Assembly (NCBI RefSeq): GCF_018100805.1
Contig: NZ_JAGJEA010000014.1
Span: 1-64,000 of the forward strand
Reading direction: 5' to 3'
Source: Aquimarina sp. MMG016
GTDB taxonomy: Bacteria; Bacteroidota; Bacteroidia; Flavobacteriales; Flavobacteriaceae
Length of the DNA stretch: 64,000 nucleotides
Shown here piece by piece: positions 36,512-45,223 of this stretch; the first letter of the stretch is position 1; every line of letters begins with the position of its first letter. Below the pieces are notes generated by a model. The model had not been told where the DNA came from and did not search any database. It saw only the letters and a list, made by a program, of their open reading frames with translations. The position numbers and the translations under genes are program-made.

Positions 36512-37591
36512 ATGAAAAACACCGGGCGATTTCTAAAAAAGCACAGGGGAGATGAATGTCTTAATTGTGGGGTACCATTAGATGTTATTGATCGGTATTG
36601 TCATAGTTGTGGACAAATTAACACTACCAAAAAATTGTCTTTAAAAGATTTTTTTGGAGAATTTTTTGCTAGCATATTTTCATATGATTCTCGACTTAGA
36701 CACACTATAATTGCTCTACTATTTAACCCAGGAAAAATATCTAAAGAATATATAGAAGGTAAACGAATAAAATATGCTAATCCGTTCCGTTTTTACCTTA
36801 GTATTTCAATAATCTTTTTTATTATCAATGGTTTGTTTATGAACCTGGATGATTTTTCTAGAGGCTATAATGATGGGTATAAAGCTGCGGAAAAAGCAAA
36901 AAAGAATTCTGAAAATGGTTTTAACTTTAAAATAAACAAAAACAAAGAAAGTATAACGATAACCAAAGATCTGGATTCAATTCCGAAACCTGATAGCAAA
37001 GTGACTTATTATACCGAAACGCAATTAGACACGATGAATTTTATCAAAGAATCACTAATACGTTTTGACATCTATCAATCTCATTATGAAAAAACCAAAC
37101 AAGAATACCCGAATATTGCTCTGGATAGTTTGAAACATAAAAAAACCAAGTATAACCGATATCTATATAAGAAAGGTATACGAACAAAAAAACTTAATGA
37201 AGATCCTTCTGAACTAATAAAATTTATTTTAAACAAGCTACCGTTTATTATATTTCTATTCCTTCCTTTCTTCAGTCTTGGCATATGGTTACTGTATATT
37301 AGAAGACCATTTTCTTATATGGAACATTTAATATTCACGTTCCATACACAAACATTATTTTTCATTTTATTAGGAATAGCAATTTTATTTGACCAGATCA
37401 CTAACAATGAGATTGCATCAGGAATTGCTATAATAATATTCTTATTTTATCTCTACAAGGCAATGCGAAAGTTTTATAATCAAAGTAGGATCAAAACTAT
37501 TGTTAAATTTCTATTAGTCAATGTAATATTTTTTATCTTAGCTAGTATTGGAATTATAGTTACTTTTATAGGATCTCTATTTACATATTAA
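36512..37591 (+). CDS. DUF3667 membrane protein with zinc ribbon
   Basis: The frame opens at a TTG (36458), but the ATG at 36512 gives the normal start, 359 residues. An N-terminal zinc ribbon CLNCG ... CHSCG (residues about 16-38) is followed by the DUF3667 core (KDFFGEFFASIF, NPGKISKEYIEGKR, YANPFRFYLSISIIFF). Three or more membrane helices follow in the C-terminal half. Family function is unknown. It is 1 bp before apaG, likely one operon. Confidence 0.88.
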   Translation: MKNTGRFLKKHRGDECLNCGVPLDVIDRYCHSCGQINTTKKLSLKDFFGEFFASIFSYDSRLRHTIIALLFNPGKISKEYIEGKRIKYANPFRFYLSISIIFFIINGLFMNLDDFSRGYNDGYKAAEKAKKNSENGFNFKINKNKESITITKDLDSIPKPDSKVTYYTETQLDTMNFIKESLIRFDIYQSHYEKTKQEYPNIALDSLKHKKTKYNRYLYKKGIRTKKLNEDPSELIKFILNKLPFIIFLFLPFFSLGIWLLYIRRPFSYMEHLIFTFHTQTLFFILLGIAILFDQITNNEIASGIAIIIFLFYLYKAMRKFYNQSRIKTIVKFLLVNVIFFILASIGIIVTFIGSLFTY

Positions 37592-37592
37592 T

Positions 37593-37979
37593 ATGGTTCA
37601 ACAGGTTACTAGAGGCATAAAAATTTCGGTGGACACCACTTTTGAAGGTACTTTCTATAAGAACCATAAAATTCATTTTGCCTTTGGGTACTGTATTACT
37701 ATTGAAAATCAAAGTAAAGATTCTGTTCAACTCACCTCTCGTTTTTGGGAAATAAAAGATTCATTAAATAATACTGAAATTGTAGAAGGAGAAGGAGTTA
37801 TCGGGAAAAAACCAGTCTTAAAACCTGGTGAATCTCACACATACAGTAGTGGATGCTTACTAAGTTCTCCTTATGGCGCAATGAAAGGTTATTACTACAT
37901 GATTAACTTTACATCTGCAAGAAAATTTAAAGTAGCTATCCCGGGCTTCAAACTTAATGCTCCTTTTGCACTTAACTAA
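37593..37979 (+). CDS. apaG: ApaG protein
   Basis: 128 residues, a single fibronectin-like beta-sandwich ApaG domain: VTRGIKISVDTTFEG, FAFGYCITIENQS, QLTSRFWEI, then VLKPGESHTYSSGC and MKGYYYMIN. Linked in enterobacteria to cobalt/magnesium resistance; the molecular role is unsettled. It starts one base after the DUF3667 stop. Confidence 0.95.
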   Translation: MVQQVTRGIKISVDTTFEGTFYKNHKIHFAFGYCITIENQSKDSVQLTSRFWEIKDSLNNTEIVEGEGVIGKKPVLKPGESHTYSSGCLLSSPYGAMKGYYYMINFTSARKFKVAIPGFKLNAPFALN

Positions 37980-38010
37980 ATATCACTTATTTAATCTAGT
38001 CTATCTTCTA

Positions 38011-38113
38011 CCTCGCTAATCGAGGCAATAATGACAATGAAAATCGCATACAAGTTGGTGTTCCCTTCTATAATAATTCAGTTCAGAGGCTGACTTTGAA
38101 ATAAAGCCAGCCT
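38011..38113. terminator. Two hairpins between apaG and the astacin gene
   Basis: CCTCG/CGAGG with a 5-base loop lies at 38011-38025. A longer stem is at 38087-38113 (AGGCTGACTTT against AAAGCCAGCCT with one A-C mismatch). They occupy the 166 bp between convergent genes and may terminate transcription from both sides, although T-runs are short. Confidence 0.4.
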
Positions 38114-38145
38114 TTAGAAGTATGCTAAAATTTAAGTCTATAAAT

Positions 38146-39537
38146 TTATCTTGCAGGAGGATATTGATAAAACCCTTGATTGTAATAATATGGATTTTCC
38201 TTACAAGTATATAAATCTGCAGTCTGGTTATATCCATTATTACTAAAAATAACATTACTGCACTGTCTAAATGGTATTTTTGTAGCGTACCAGCCATTAC
38301 CCAGGTCAGCCATTTGAAGCCCTGGCCAATTACCCAAAAACTCATTAATACCATCCCAGGCATATAGATGTGTATACCCTTTCACCACAATTAATAATTC
38401 ATCTTCCTCTGAAGCTGATGGAATCACTGAATACCAATTGTCCTTATAAAAAAATGGATATTCTTTATTTACAATCAAATCATCTGTTTGCCACGAACCA
38501 TCATTACTAAAAATAATATTGGTTTCTTGTTTCTCATCATAAAAAGTAACATCTACTTTCCCCCATTTAGAGCTTGTATTAAAAGCACTTAACTCTGGGG
38601 TGTAAGAATTTATATTTACTCCTGGCCAAGGAATCGGATTAGGGTTGCCAGAATCCCAAGCATACACCTTATTATACCTTTGTAGATCATAAACATAAAC
38701 TTCTTTAGTGTCACTGACCGGGATCGGTGTATTAGGATACATAATATTTGCTACTTCTATATCTGTTGAAGAAAGTTCGATTCTATTTATAGCATATGTA
38801 CTTCCATCCTTTTTTGTAATTGTGGGCTCTCCATTTTTTGAAAAGAAATAAGGCCCATACATCATTATTGAATTAAAATCCATGACATCTGAATAATCAA
38901 ACCCATCTCTATTTCTTTCTATATAGGTCATGAAATTATGCGCATAACCATCTCTAACATTTTCGAAATGCACAGTAACAAACTCATCTCTATTACTTCT
39001 ACTTTGTTCATGCCACAAACCAATAGCATGTCCAATCTCATGAATAGTTGTACCCGTACTACAACCATTTGCCAATGTAATTGCCTGTCTACCTCCGGTC
39101 ATCCCAACAAATGAAGAACAACCACTACCAAATTGAAAATACACATAATTCCTTTGATCAGTTCTAGGAATAAAACGTAAATTAGTATACTCCTCCCAAT
39201 GTGCAATAGCATCAAAAATACGCTGTTGGTTAGGTAAACTTTCCTGAATCTCATAATAAACTGTACTATTCGTCCAGAAATTGCGAGTAATACCAACACC
39301 TTTTTTCGTTACTGGTTGATCTGATAATTGTGATTCTTGAAACACCATATCCCCTTCTAATAGATACTGCCCATCTGTCTTTTCCAAAAACAGTTCCTGA
39401 GTTCCATAATACTTTCTTACCACATTAGAAGATACTTCCTGATTAGGCTTTGAATTCTCAAATTCTTCTACTTGACAAGAAGAAAAATTCAACAATAATA
39501 CAATGAAAAATGATTTTAGTAATTTTTTAACCCCCAT
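38146..39537 (-). CDS. Astacin-like (M12A) metalloprotease lipoprotein with CBM26-like modules
   Basis: 463 residues. The lipobox is NFSSC (Cys21). The protease domain (about 83-272) has the zinc motif HEIGHAIGLWHE (His166, His170, His176; Glu167 catalytic). The Met-turn region reads SIMMYGPY, with Tyr227 as the likely fifth ligand. Two C-terminal modules (about 281-370 and 375-455) resemble starch-binding CBM26 units: each has AWD, WPG and an IIFS/VIFS segment followed by QTDDL or QTADL. It has no T9SS sorting domain, so it is a surface or periplasmic lipoprotein protease held near a polysaccharide (inference). Confidence 0.88.
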   Translation of the reverse strand: MGVKKLLKSFFIVLLLNFSSCQVEEFENSKPNQEVSSNVVRKYYGTQELFLEKTDGQYLLEGDMVFQESQLSDQPVTKKGVGITRNFWTNSTVYYEIQESLPNQQRIFDAIAHWEEYTNLRFIPRTDQRNYVYFQFGSGCSSFVGMTGGRQAITLANGCSTGTTIHEIGHAIGLWHEQSRSNRDEFVTVHFENVRDGYAHNFMTYIERNRDGFDYSDVMDFNSIMMYGPYFFSKNGEPTITKKDGSTYAINRIELSSTDIEVANIMYPNTPIPVSDTKEVYVYDLQRYNKVYAWDSGNPNPIPWPGVNINSYTPELSAFNTSSKWGKVDVTFYDEKQETNIIFSNDGSWQTDDLIVNKEYPFFYKDNWYSVIPSASEEDELLIVVKGYTHLYAWDGINEFLGNWPGLQMADLGNGWYATKIPFRQCSNVIFSNNGYNQTADLYTCKENPYYYNQGFYQYPPAR

Positions 39538-40012
39538 GACCTACTTAATTATTTAGTTATTTAATTAATCAAACAATTTTACCTCCAAGACCCTAGAATC
39601 CTGAGTAAGTAAATTTAAAAAGCAAGAACAGAAAAATAATCACGAAATAATTAGTAGGGAAAACCGGTAAAAAAAATAAACCTTTGAAAATAAATAGGTT
39701 ACAAATAAATATAACGATGGAGCTTGTTTTTATTTTTTCGATCAAAAACCAATAAAAAAGTTTAAAATCAACACTTTAAACAATCTATATCGTTATAACT
39801 TAAACTAATTATAGACTTTATACATCGTTTGAGAAAAATAAAAAATCAAAACATCTACTCAAACCTAGTTAAAATAAGGAAAAGAACTATAAAAACACTG
39901 TATATAATCAAGTTATCGCCGTCTTTAAAGAAATGGTAATTATCGATCTGAGAGAAGAAGTAAAAAATTTATTAGATAGATTAGAAGGATATCAAAAATC
40001 AACCTTATACAC
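39538..40012. other. 475-bp intergenic region upstream of the astacin gene
   Basis: Holds the second copy of the shared upstream element (39730-39833). Near its far end (39873-40012) an open frame of about 50 codons runs on the plus strand and then into the antisense of the next gene; I do not call it as a gene. No other structure is evident. Confidence 0.5.
39730..39833 (-). promoter_or_regulatory. Upstream element shared with the BNR/CBM26 gene, copy 2
   Basis: TTATTTTTTCGAT (39730-39742), ACCAATAAAA a few bases on, and ATCGTTTGAG (39824-39833) recur in the same order and spacing as upstream of the BNR/CBM26 gene. It lies about 190-295 bp upstream of the astacin start. Confidence 0.6.
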
Positions 40013-41008
40013 TTATGTAAATATTCTTCTTACTAAGTCAAATCTGATTTTCCTTCCCTCTTGCTCTACATGGCAGTATTTACAATGAGAATCATATACA
40101 AATTTGTACTTTTTTCTATAATCAAAAGTCGATTTCACTTCAAAAATACCTCTAAAATCCTCTTCTCCATACTCTGTATACCTTTTGATCTCAAATAAAT
40201 CCTCGTTACTTGATTTATTAAGAACAAAATATGCACTACTGCCTATACCAGAAAGAAAATGAGCTTTCTTTAAAAAATCAGGCAAAACAATATTCTTCTC
40301 TTTTTTCAGTTCCGGTGCTCTTTTATCAAAGTAATTAGTCAGGTTTTCCTTAAAAACAGATTCAGGATATTCCTGCAGAATTCCCTTTTCTACTTGATAG
40401 ACAATATTTCCTACTGAAGCCTTTTCTACATTACCCAAAGGACTTGGGGTAAATAATTTATTACGGCGCAACGGTTTTTTAATTTTAGATAGATCTGTAC
40501 TTGAAAGCAAAGTGTCTGTTACAATTCTTGAGCAATTACTTCCTTCTTTCCTAAAAGTAGAATATGGTATACTTCCTTTACTTTGTAAGTCCAAAACATA
40601 GGACCTTGCTTTATCGTAATAAATGTAATCGCATACTGATGCAACGAGACGCCCACTACCATGTGTTTTTTCAGGGTGAGCCTCTAACCATAATAAAAAT
40701 TCGTCTATATTAGACAAATTACCTTCTGGTGTAAATTTAGCATTAAAAGGAATTTCTAACTCTACATCTGTTACTGCACTACGAACTCTTCCTTTTCCTT
40801 GAGGAGTTATATATCTTCCGAAATCATAATATTCTGCAACACCTGTCTTATTTTCAATAAGCACCAGAGCCGCATGTCCAGCTTTTATGATTCCGTTTTT
40901 ACCTAAACCAAACATTTGCAGTATTGCAGTAGATGTTTTTTCGTCAGAAAATCGAACAAATGTATCTGGAAAGGCTAATGAAATTATTTTGCCCGTGTAA
41001 TTATTCAC
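40013..41008 (-). CDS. DUF6695-like protein, possible permuted papain-fold hydrolase
   Basis: 331 residues, no signal peptide. It has a GHAALVLIE histidine segment (about residue 44) followed by EYYDFGRY, and a KEGSNCSRIVTDTL cysteine segment (about residue 162). This histidine-then-cysteine order with GHA and NCxR is seen in permuted NlpC/P60-type proteins such as YiiX. I recall the family as DUF6695 of Flavobacteriaceae; the number is from memory. It lies 32 bp downstream of the NRDE gene on the same strand and is probably co-transcribed. Function unknown. Confidence 0.75.
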   Translation of the reverse strand: MNNYTGKIISLAFPDTFVRFSDEKTSTAILQMFGLGKNGIIKAGHAALVLIENKTGVAEYYDFGRYITPQGKGRVRSAVTDVELEIPFNAKFTPEGNLSNIDEFLLWLEAHPEKTHGSGRLVASVCDYIYYDKARSYVLDLQSKGSIPYSTFRKEGSNCSRIVTDTLLSSTDLSKIKKPLRRNKLFTPSPLGNVEKASVGNIVYQVEKGILQEYPESVFKENLTNYFDKRAPELKKEKNIVLPDFLKKAHFLSGIGSSAYFVLNKSSNEDLFEIKRYTEYGEEDFRGIFEVKSTFDYRKKYKFVYDSHCKYCHVEQEGRKIRFDLVRRIFT

Positions 41009-41040
41009 AGGAGTAGAAATTTTAATTAATGAAACACATG

Positions 41041-41757
41041 CTATACCGTAATAGCTTCAAAAACAACTGTACTTATTTCCTCATCTTGAAGATTTTCATA
41101 TCGCATTGAAAGCTCTTCTTCATTCTTTACAATCTGTGTTATACTTCTAGTCTTTAAAAAACCTCGATCAATCTGCAGATCTACATCTTTGTCACCAATC
41201 CCAGCATTCTTATGAAAATCTAATAATGTTTCTGAAGTAAGTACATTTTGATTCTCGAAAGACTCAAACCAAACTTCACGTTTAGCTTTCATTTCTGGAG
41301 TATATAATGTAGAGGAAGACCAAATATGAGTCTGTTTTTCTAAAGTTTTAAAATGTTTTTGTTGCCCATCCCATACTAGTTCAAAAAACACAAGATCAGA
41401 GCTCCAATTAGCAGCAACAATAGTAAAGGGCTCGATACCTGAATAATCATAATCTTCTATTGCACTTTTTAGATCATCAGCTCCTAACAAGTCCCTAACA
41501 ACAACACCCCTACTTTGTCTATATGACACGGCTCTTTCATGAATTTCAAAACCACCATTAAGCAAACAAATCATTGTATCTTTATCACTAACACCAATCC
41601 AAGTACCACCTGCAACAGCATCCTTAGGAAATAACATCCTGGTTTTATTAACCTGATAAAATTCCGGCAATAGTGTTTTTCGATTTACAGCCTCATCACG
41701 ATTAGAGGTAAGAATAAAATTATTTTCTTCAATAGGGATTAATGTAACTGTACACAT
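41041..41757 (-). CDS. NRDE family (TANGO2-like) protein
   Basis: The frame extends to 41784, but ATG at 41757 gives the family start Met-Cys-Thr-Val-Thr, with Cys2 as the possible N-terminal nucleophile. The product has 238 residues. SNRDEAVNRKT is the NRDE signature at about residues 19-29. AGGTWIGVS and LLNGG follow. The family is linked to haem handling or to Ntn-type hydrolysis in eukaryotes; its bacterial role is undefined. Co-directional with the DUF6695 gene. Confidence 0.88.
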   Translation of the reverse strand: MCTVTLIPIEENNFILTSNRDEAVNRKTLLPEFYQVNKTRMLFPKDAVAGGTWIGVSDKDTMICLLNGGFEIHERAVSYRQSRGVVVRDLLGADDLKSAIEDYDYSGIEPFTIVAANWSSDLVFFELVWDGQQKHFKTLEKQTHIWSSSTLYTPEMKAKREVWFESFENQNVLTSETLLDFHKNAGIGDKDVDLQIDRGFLKTRSITQIVKNEEELSMRYENLQDEEISTVVFEAITV

Positions 41758-41861
41758 AAAGTTTGGGTCGACATAATATCGCACAACTTACAAAAAAAAT
41801 TACATACTACTTTAAGCATGTTTATAAAAGGTTAAAATGAATATTAGCCTTTTTAATTTTC

Positions 41862-41869
41862 TATCTTTG
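41862..41869 (+). promoter_or_regulatory. pruA promoter, -7 element
   Basis: TATCTTTG fits TAnnTTTG, 62 bp upstream of the pruA ATG. No clear -33 TTG. Confidence 0.45.
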
Positions 41870-41930
41870 CGACTTGAGGTTACTAACTCATCAAATACAC
41901 ATCTTACTAATTTAAACAATACACTATATC

Positions 41931-43559
41931 ATGGGAAAAGGTTTTTTTCAAGTTCCAACTGCAATAAACGAACCCGTTAAATCTTATGCTCCAGGAACTC
42001 CTGAAAGAGAAGAAGTTCTAGAAACATATAAAGCAATGTACAACACCACAATAGATGTACCTTTATATATTAATGGAGAAGAAATCAGAACAGGAGACAC
42101 ATCTACTATGTCTCCCCCACACGATCACAAGCACATATTAGGAACCTATCATAAAGCTGAAAAGCAACATGTCCAAAAAGCTATCGATACAGCTATTGAA
42201 GCTCGTAAACAATGGGCTGATTTAGCTTGGGAGCAACGTGCAGCAGTATTCTTAAGAGCAGCTGAACTAATCGCCGGACCGTATAGAGCAAAAATTAATG
42301 CAGCTACGATGTTAGCACAATCTAAAAACATATTTCAGGCAGAGATTGATGCCGCTTGCGAATTTATAGATTTCTTACGCTTTAATGTAGAATTTATGAC
42401 TCAGATCTATGAAGATCAGCCTGATTCTACTTCAGGAGCGTGGAATAGATTAGAATATCGTCCTCTCGAAGGTTTTGTATACGCAATTACTCCATTTAAC
42501 TTTACCGCGATTTCAGGGAATCTTCCAGCTAGTGCAGCTTTAATGGGAAACACAGTGGTATGGAAACCAAGCGATAGTCAGATTTATTCTGCTAAAGTAA
42601 TTGTAGACATCTTTAAAGAAGCTGGAGTTCCGGATGGTGTGATTAATGTGGTATATGGAGATCCTGTAATGATTACTGATACTGTATTAGCTAGTCCAGA
42701 TTTTGCTGGAATTCACTTTACAGGAAGTACTCACGTATTCAAAGATATCTGGTCTAAAATCGGAACTAATATCCATAATTATAAAACATACCCAAGAATT
42801 GTAGGAGAAACCGGGGGTAAAGATTTTATTGTTGCGCACCCAAGTGCTAACGCTAAACAAGTAGCTACAGGAATCTCTCGAGGAGCATTTGAATTCCAGG
42901 GACAAAAATGTAGTGCTGCATCCAGAGCATATATACCTCAGAGCATGTGGGCTGATGTTGAGAAATATGTAAAGGAAGATATAAAATCCTTTAAAATGGG
43001 CTCTCCTGAAGACATGGGTAATTTTATTACTGCCGTAATTCACGAAGGATCTTTTGATAAATTAGCTAAATACATCGATCAGGCTAAAAATGATGCTGAT
43101 GCAGAAATTATTGCTGGAGGTAATTATGACAAATCCAAAGGTTATTTTATTGAACCTACAGTAATTTTGGCTAAAGACCCTAAATATACCACAATGTGCA
43201 CAGAGCTTTTTGGACCTGTTATTACTATTTATGTGTATGATGATAACAAATGGGAAGAAACGTTAGTATTGGTTGATGAGACTAGTGAATATGCGCTTAC
43301 CGGAGCTATTTTCTCTACTGATCGTTATGCAGCTGCAGAAGCTACTAAAGCTTTAGAAAATTGTGCAGGTAATTTTTATATCAATGACAAACCTACCGGA
43401 GCTGTAGTAGGACAACAGCCTTTTGGTGGTGCTAGAGCATCAGGAACTAATGACAAAGCAGGGTCATACCTCAATTTATTACGTTGGGTATCTCCGCGTA
43501 CAATTAAAGAGACTTTTGTCACTCCTGTAGATTATAGATATCCGTTTTTAGGTGAGTAG
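41931..43559 (+). CDS. pruA: L-glutamate gamma-semialdehyde dehydrogenase
   Basis: 542 residues, length typical of the free-standing enzyme. Catalytic Cys327 lies in FEFQGQKCSAAS, and Glu293 in GETGGKDF. NAD-binding segments FNFTAISGNLP and WKPSD and the ending GGARASGTNDKAGS are all present. It oxidises glutamate semialdehyde (from proline) to glutamate with NAD in the cytosol. No putA-type proline dehydrogenase is adjacent. Confidence 0.96.
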   Translation: MGKGFFQVPTAINEPVKSYAPGTPEREEVLETYKAMYNTTIDVPLYINGEEIRTGDTSTMSPPHDHKHILGTYHKAEKQHVQKAIDTAIEARKQWADLAWEQRAAVFLRAAELIAGPYRAKINAATMLAQSKNIFQAEIDAACEFIDFLRFNVEFMTQIYEDQPDSTSGAWNRLEYRPLEGFVYAITPFNFTAISGNLPASAALMGNTVVWKPSDSQIYSAKVIVDIFKEAGVPDGVINVVYGDPVMITDTVLASPDFAGIHFTGSTHVFKDIWSKIGTNIHNYKTYPRIVGETGGKDFIVAHPSANAKQVATGISRGAFEFQGQKCSAASRAYIPQSMWADVEKYVKEDIKSFKMGSPEDMGNFITAVIHEGSFDKLAKYIDQAKNDADAEIIAGGNYDKSKGYFIEPTVILAKDPKYTTMCTELFGPVITIYVYDDNKWEETLVLVDETSEYALTGAIFSTDRYAAAEATKALENCAGNFYINDKPTGAVVGQQPFGGARASGTNDKAGSYLNLLRWVSPRTIKETFVTPVDYRYPFLGE

Positions 43560-43565
43560 TTTCAG

Positions 43566-43994
43566 ATGAAACTTATAATAAACAAACCGTATATCATATT
43601 TTGGACATTGATTCCAATGATTCTGATATACGGTTTTTCTTTAGGAGATAAAACGCTGGATGTAAATATTTATGACACTTATTTTGTAATTGCCCGATTT
43701 CAGGTTTGGTTTTTACTATCTTTTATATTTTTAGTTTATGGGGCTCTATATTGATTAGCCCTCACATTAAACAGAAAGCTAATAAGCTTCTTAACTATCG
43801 CACATACAATTACAACTATTATTGGAGTTTTGACATTAACAATATTAGGGTACTTAACAACAACATTTAAGACAGAAGAAAAAATATTTTTGATTCAAAT
43901 AATTATTTTTTTGTTAATCTTAATTGGTCAATTATTGCTTTTAGTAAATTTAATTGCAAGTTTATTTCGAAAAAAGAAATTTAAAAGCATCTAA
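43566..43994 (+). pseudogene. Small membrane protein gene split by an in-frame TGA
   Basis: The first 62 codons (MKLIINKPY ... LVYGALY) end in TGA at 43752-43754. The same frame then stays open for 79 more codons, ending KKKFKSI with TAA at 43992-43994. The join reads LYGALY-stop-LALTL; a tryptophan (TGG to TGA) is the natural reconstruction. Both halves are hydrophobic, giving about four membrane helices in all. The segment DVNIYDTYFVIA resembles a short family of flavobacterial membrane proteins. It starts 7 bp after pruA. Probably a damaged gene of unknown role, or a sequencing error. Confidence 0.65.
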
Positions 43995-43997
43995 AAA

Positions 43998-44459
43998 ATG
44001 ACTATCCGACCAGCAAAATTAGAAGAACTCCCGATTTTATTGGGTTTTGAACAAAAGCTTATCGAAGCCGAGCGTCCAATGGATATTACACTAAAAACTA
44101 ATGAAAAAATTAGTTATTACGATATTGGAGAATACATAGAATCAGATCATACTAATGTAGTGGTAGCTGAAATTGAAGGAGAAATTGTTGGTAGTGGTTA
44201 TGGGCAGATAAGAGATCGAAAAGAGTTCTTCAAACAGAAGCAACTAGGTTACATAGGTTTTATGTATGTAAAAGAAGAGCATAGAGGTAAAGGAATCAGT
44301 CAAAAAATAATTCAGTATTTGTATGATTGGTTCAAAACTAAAGACCTGGAGGAAATTCGACTTACTGTCTACGACAAAAACCCAAGAGCTATAAAAGCCT
44401 ACGAAAAGGTAGGCTTCGAAAAGCATTTAATAGAAATGCGAATAAACCTGAAAGGCTAG
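43998..44459 (+). CDS. GNAT family N-acetyltransferase
   Basis: 153 residues. The beta-4 strand GYIGFMYVKE precedes the acetyl-CoA loop HRGKGISQKI at about residues 95-104. NPRAIKAYEKVGF is the usual C-terminal motif. Substrate unknown. It starts 3 bp after the interrupted membrane protein gene, and its last 4 bp overlap the end of rsmG on the other strand. Confidence 0.88.
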   Translation: MTIRPAKLEELPILLGFEQKLIEAERPMDITLKTNEKISYYDIGEYIESDHTNVVVAEIEGEIVGSGYGQIRDRKEFFKQKQLGYIGFMYVKEEHRGKGISQKIIQYLYDWFKTKDLEEIRLTVYDKNPRAIKAYEKVGFEKHLIEMRINLKG

Positions 44460-45091
44460 AGCTTATATTTAATTGGCAAATACACTACTTTTTTAGTTTC
44501 GAAAAACTCCTCTTCAAAATAATTTATCAAATCATATTGAACTGCTTTAGGAAAAAGAGCTAATTCGTCAGTTAGGTCACCTCCTTTTAGATATAAAATT
44601 CCATTTTGCAGATCGTGTACACTTTTTTTGGTAATATTTTTACGCACCCACTTTACAAAATCAGGCATATTCGTCACAGCACGACTTACTACAAAATCAA
44701 ATCGGTCATCAAAAGTGCCAGCTCTTCGCTGTTCAGCCTTCAAATTCTGTAACCCCAAAGCTTTTGCAACCTCATTAACAACTCTAATTTTCTTAGCAAT
44801 TACATCTACCAAATAAAATTGAGTTTCAGGAAATAAAATCGCCAAAGGAATCCCTGGAAAACCACCTCCTGTACCTACATCCAAAACTTGTGAGCCCGGT
44901 TTAAAACTCATAACTTTTCCAATCCCTAAAGAATGTAATACATGTCTTTCATATAAAGACTCAATATCTTTTCTGGAGATTACATTAATTTTAGCATTCC
45001 ATTCAGCATATAAATCTCCTAATTTCGAAAATTGTAATTGTTGCTCTTCAGTTAAATCAGGAAAATATTTTAATAAGATATCCATCAACAT
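44456..45091 (-). CDS. rsmG: 16S rRNA (guanine527-N7) methyltransferase
   Basis: 211 residues. N-terminal WNAKINVISRKD, then the SAM motif DVGTGGGFPGIPLAI at about residues 71-85. AEQRRAG and VSRAVTNMPDFVKW complete the RsmG signature. It methylates G527 of 16S rRNA. ATG at 45085 is an equally good start. Tail-to-tail with the GNAT gene, overlapping by 4 bp. Confidence 0.95.
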   Translation of the reverse strand: MLMDILLKYFPDLTEEQQLQFSKLGDLYAEWNAKINVISRKDIESLYERHVLHSLGIGKVMSFKPGSQVLDVGTGGGFPGIPLAILFPETQFYLVDVIAKKIRVVNEVAKALGLQNLKAEQRRAGTFDDRFDFVVSRAVTNMPDFVKWVRKNITKKSVHDLQNGILYLKGGDLTDELALFPKAVQYDLINYFEEEFFETKKVVYLPIKYKL

Positions 45092-45223
45092 AAAATTAGA
45101 TTGTAAAAATACATGTTAAACCGGTATATTTTACTTCTTTTTAGGAAGTTAAAAAATATAAATCCCTAACTTTACCCAATATTAGAATGACAAATGACGT
45201 TTTGGTCATAAAGCTCAACTATC

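Noticed and set aside
38016..38363. Minus-strand ORF overlapping the astacin 3' end
   Set aside because: It overlaps a clear gene in another frame and has no supporting features.
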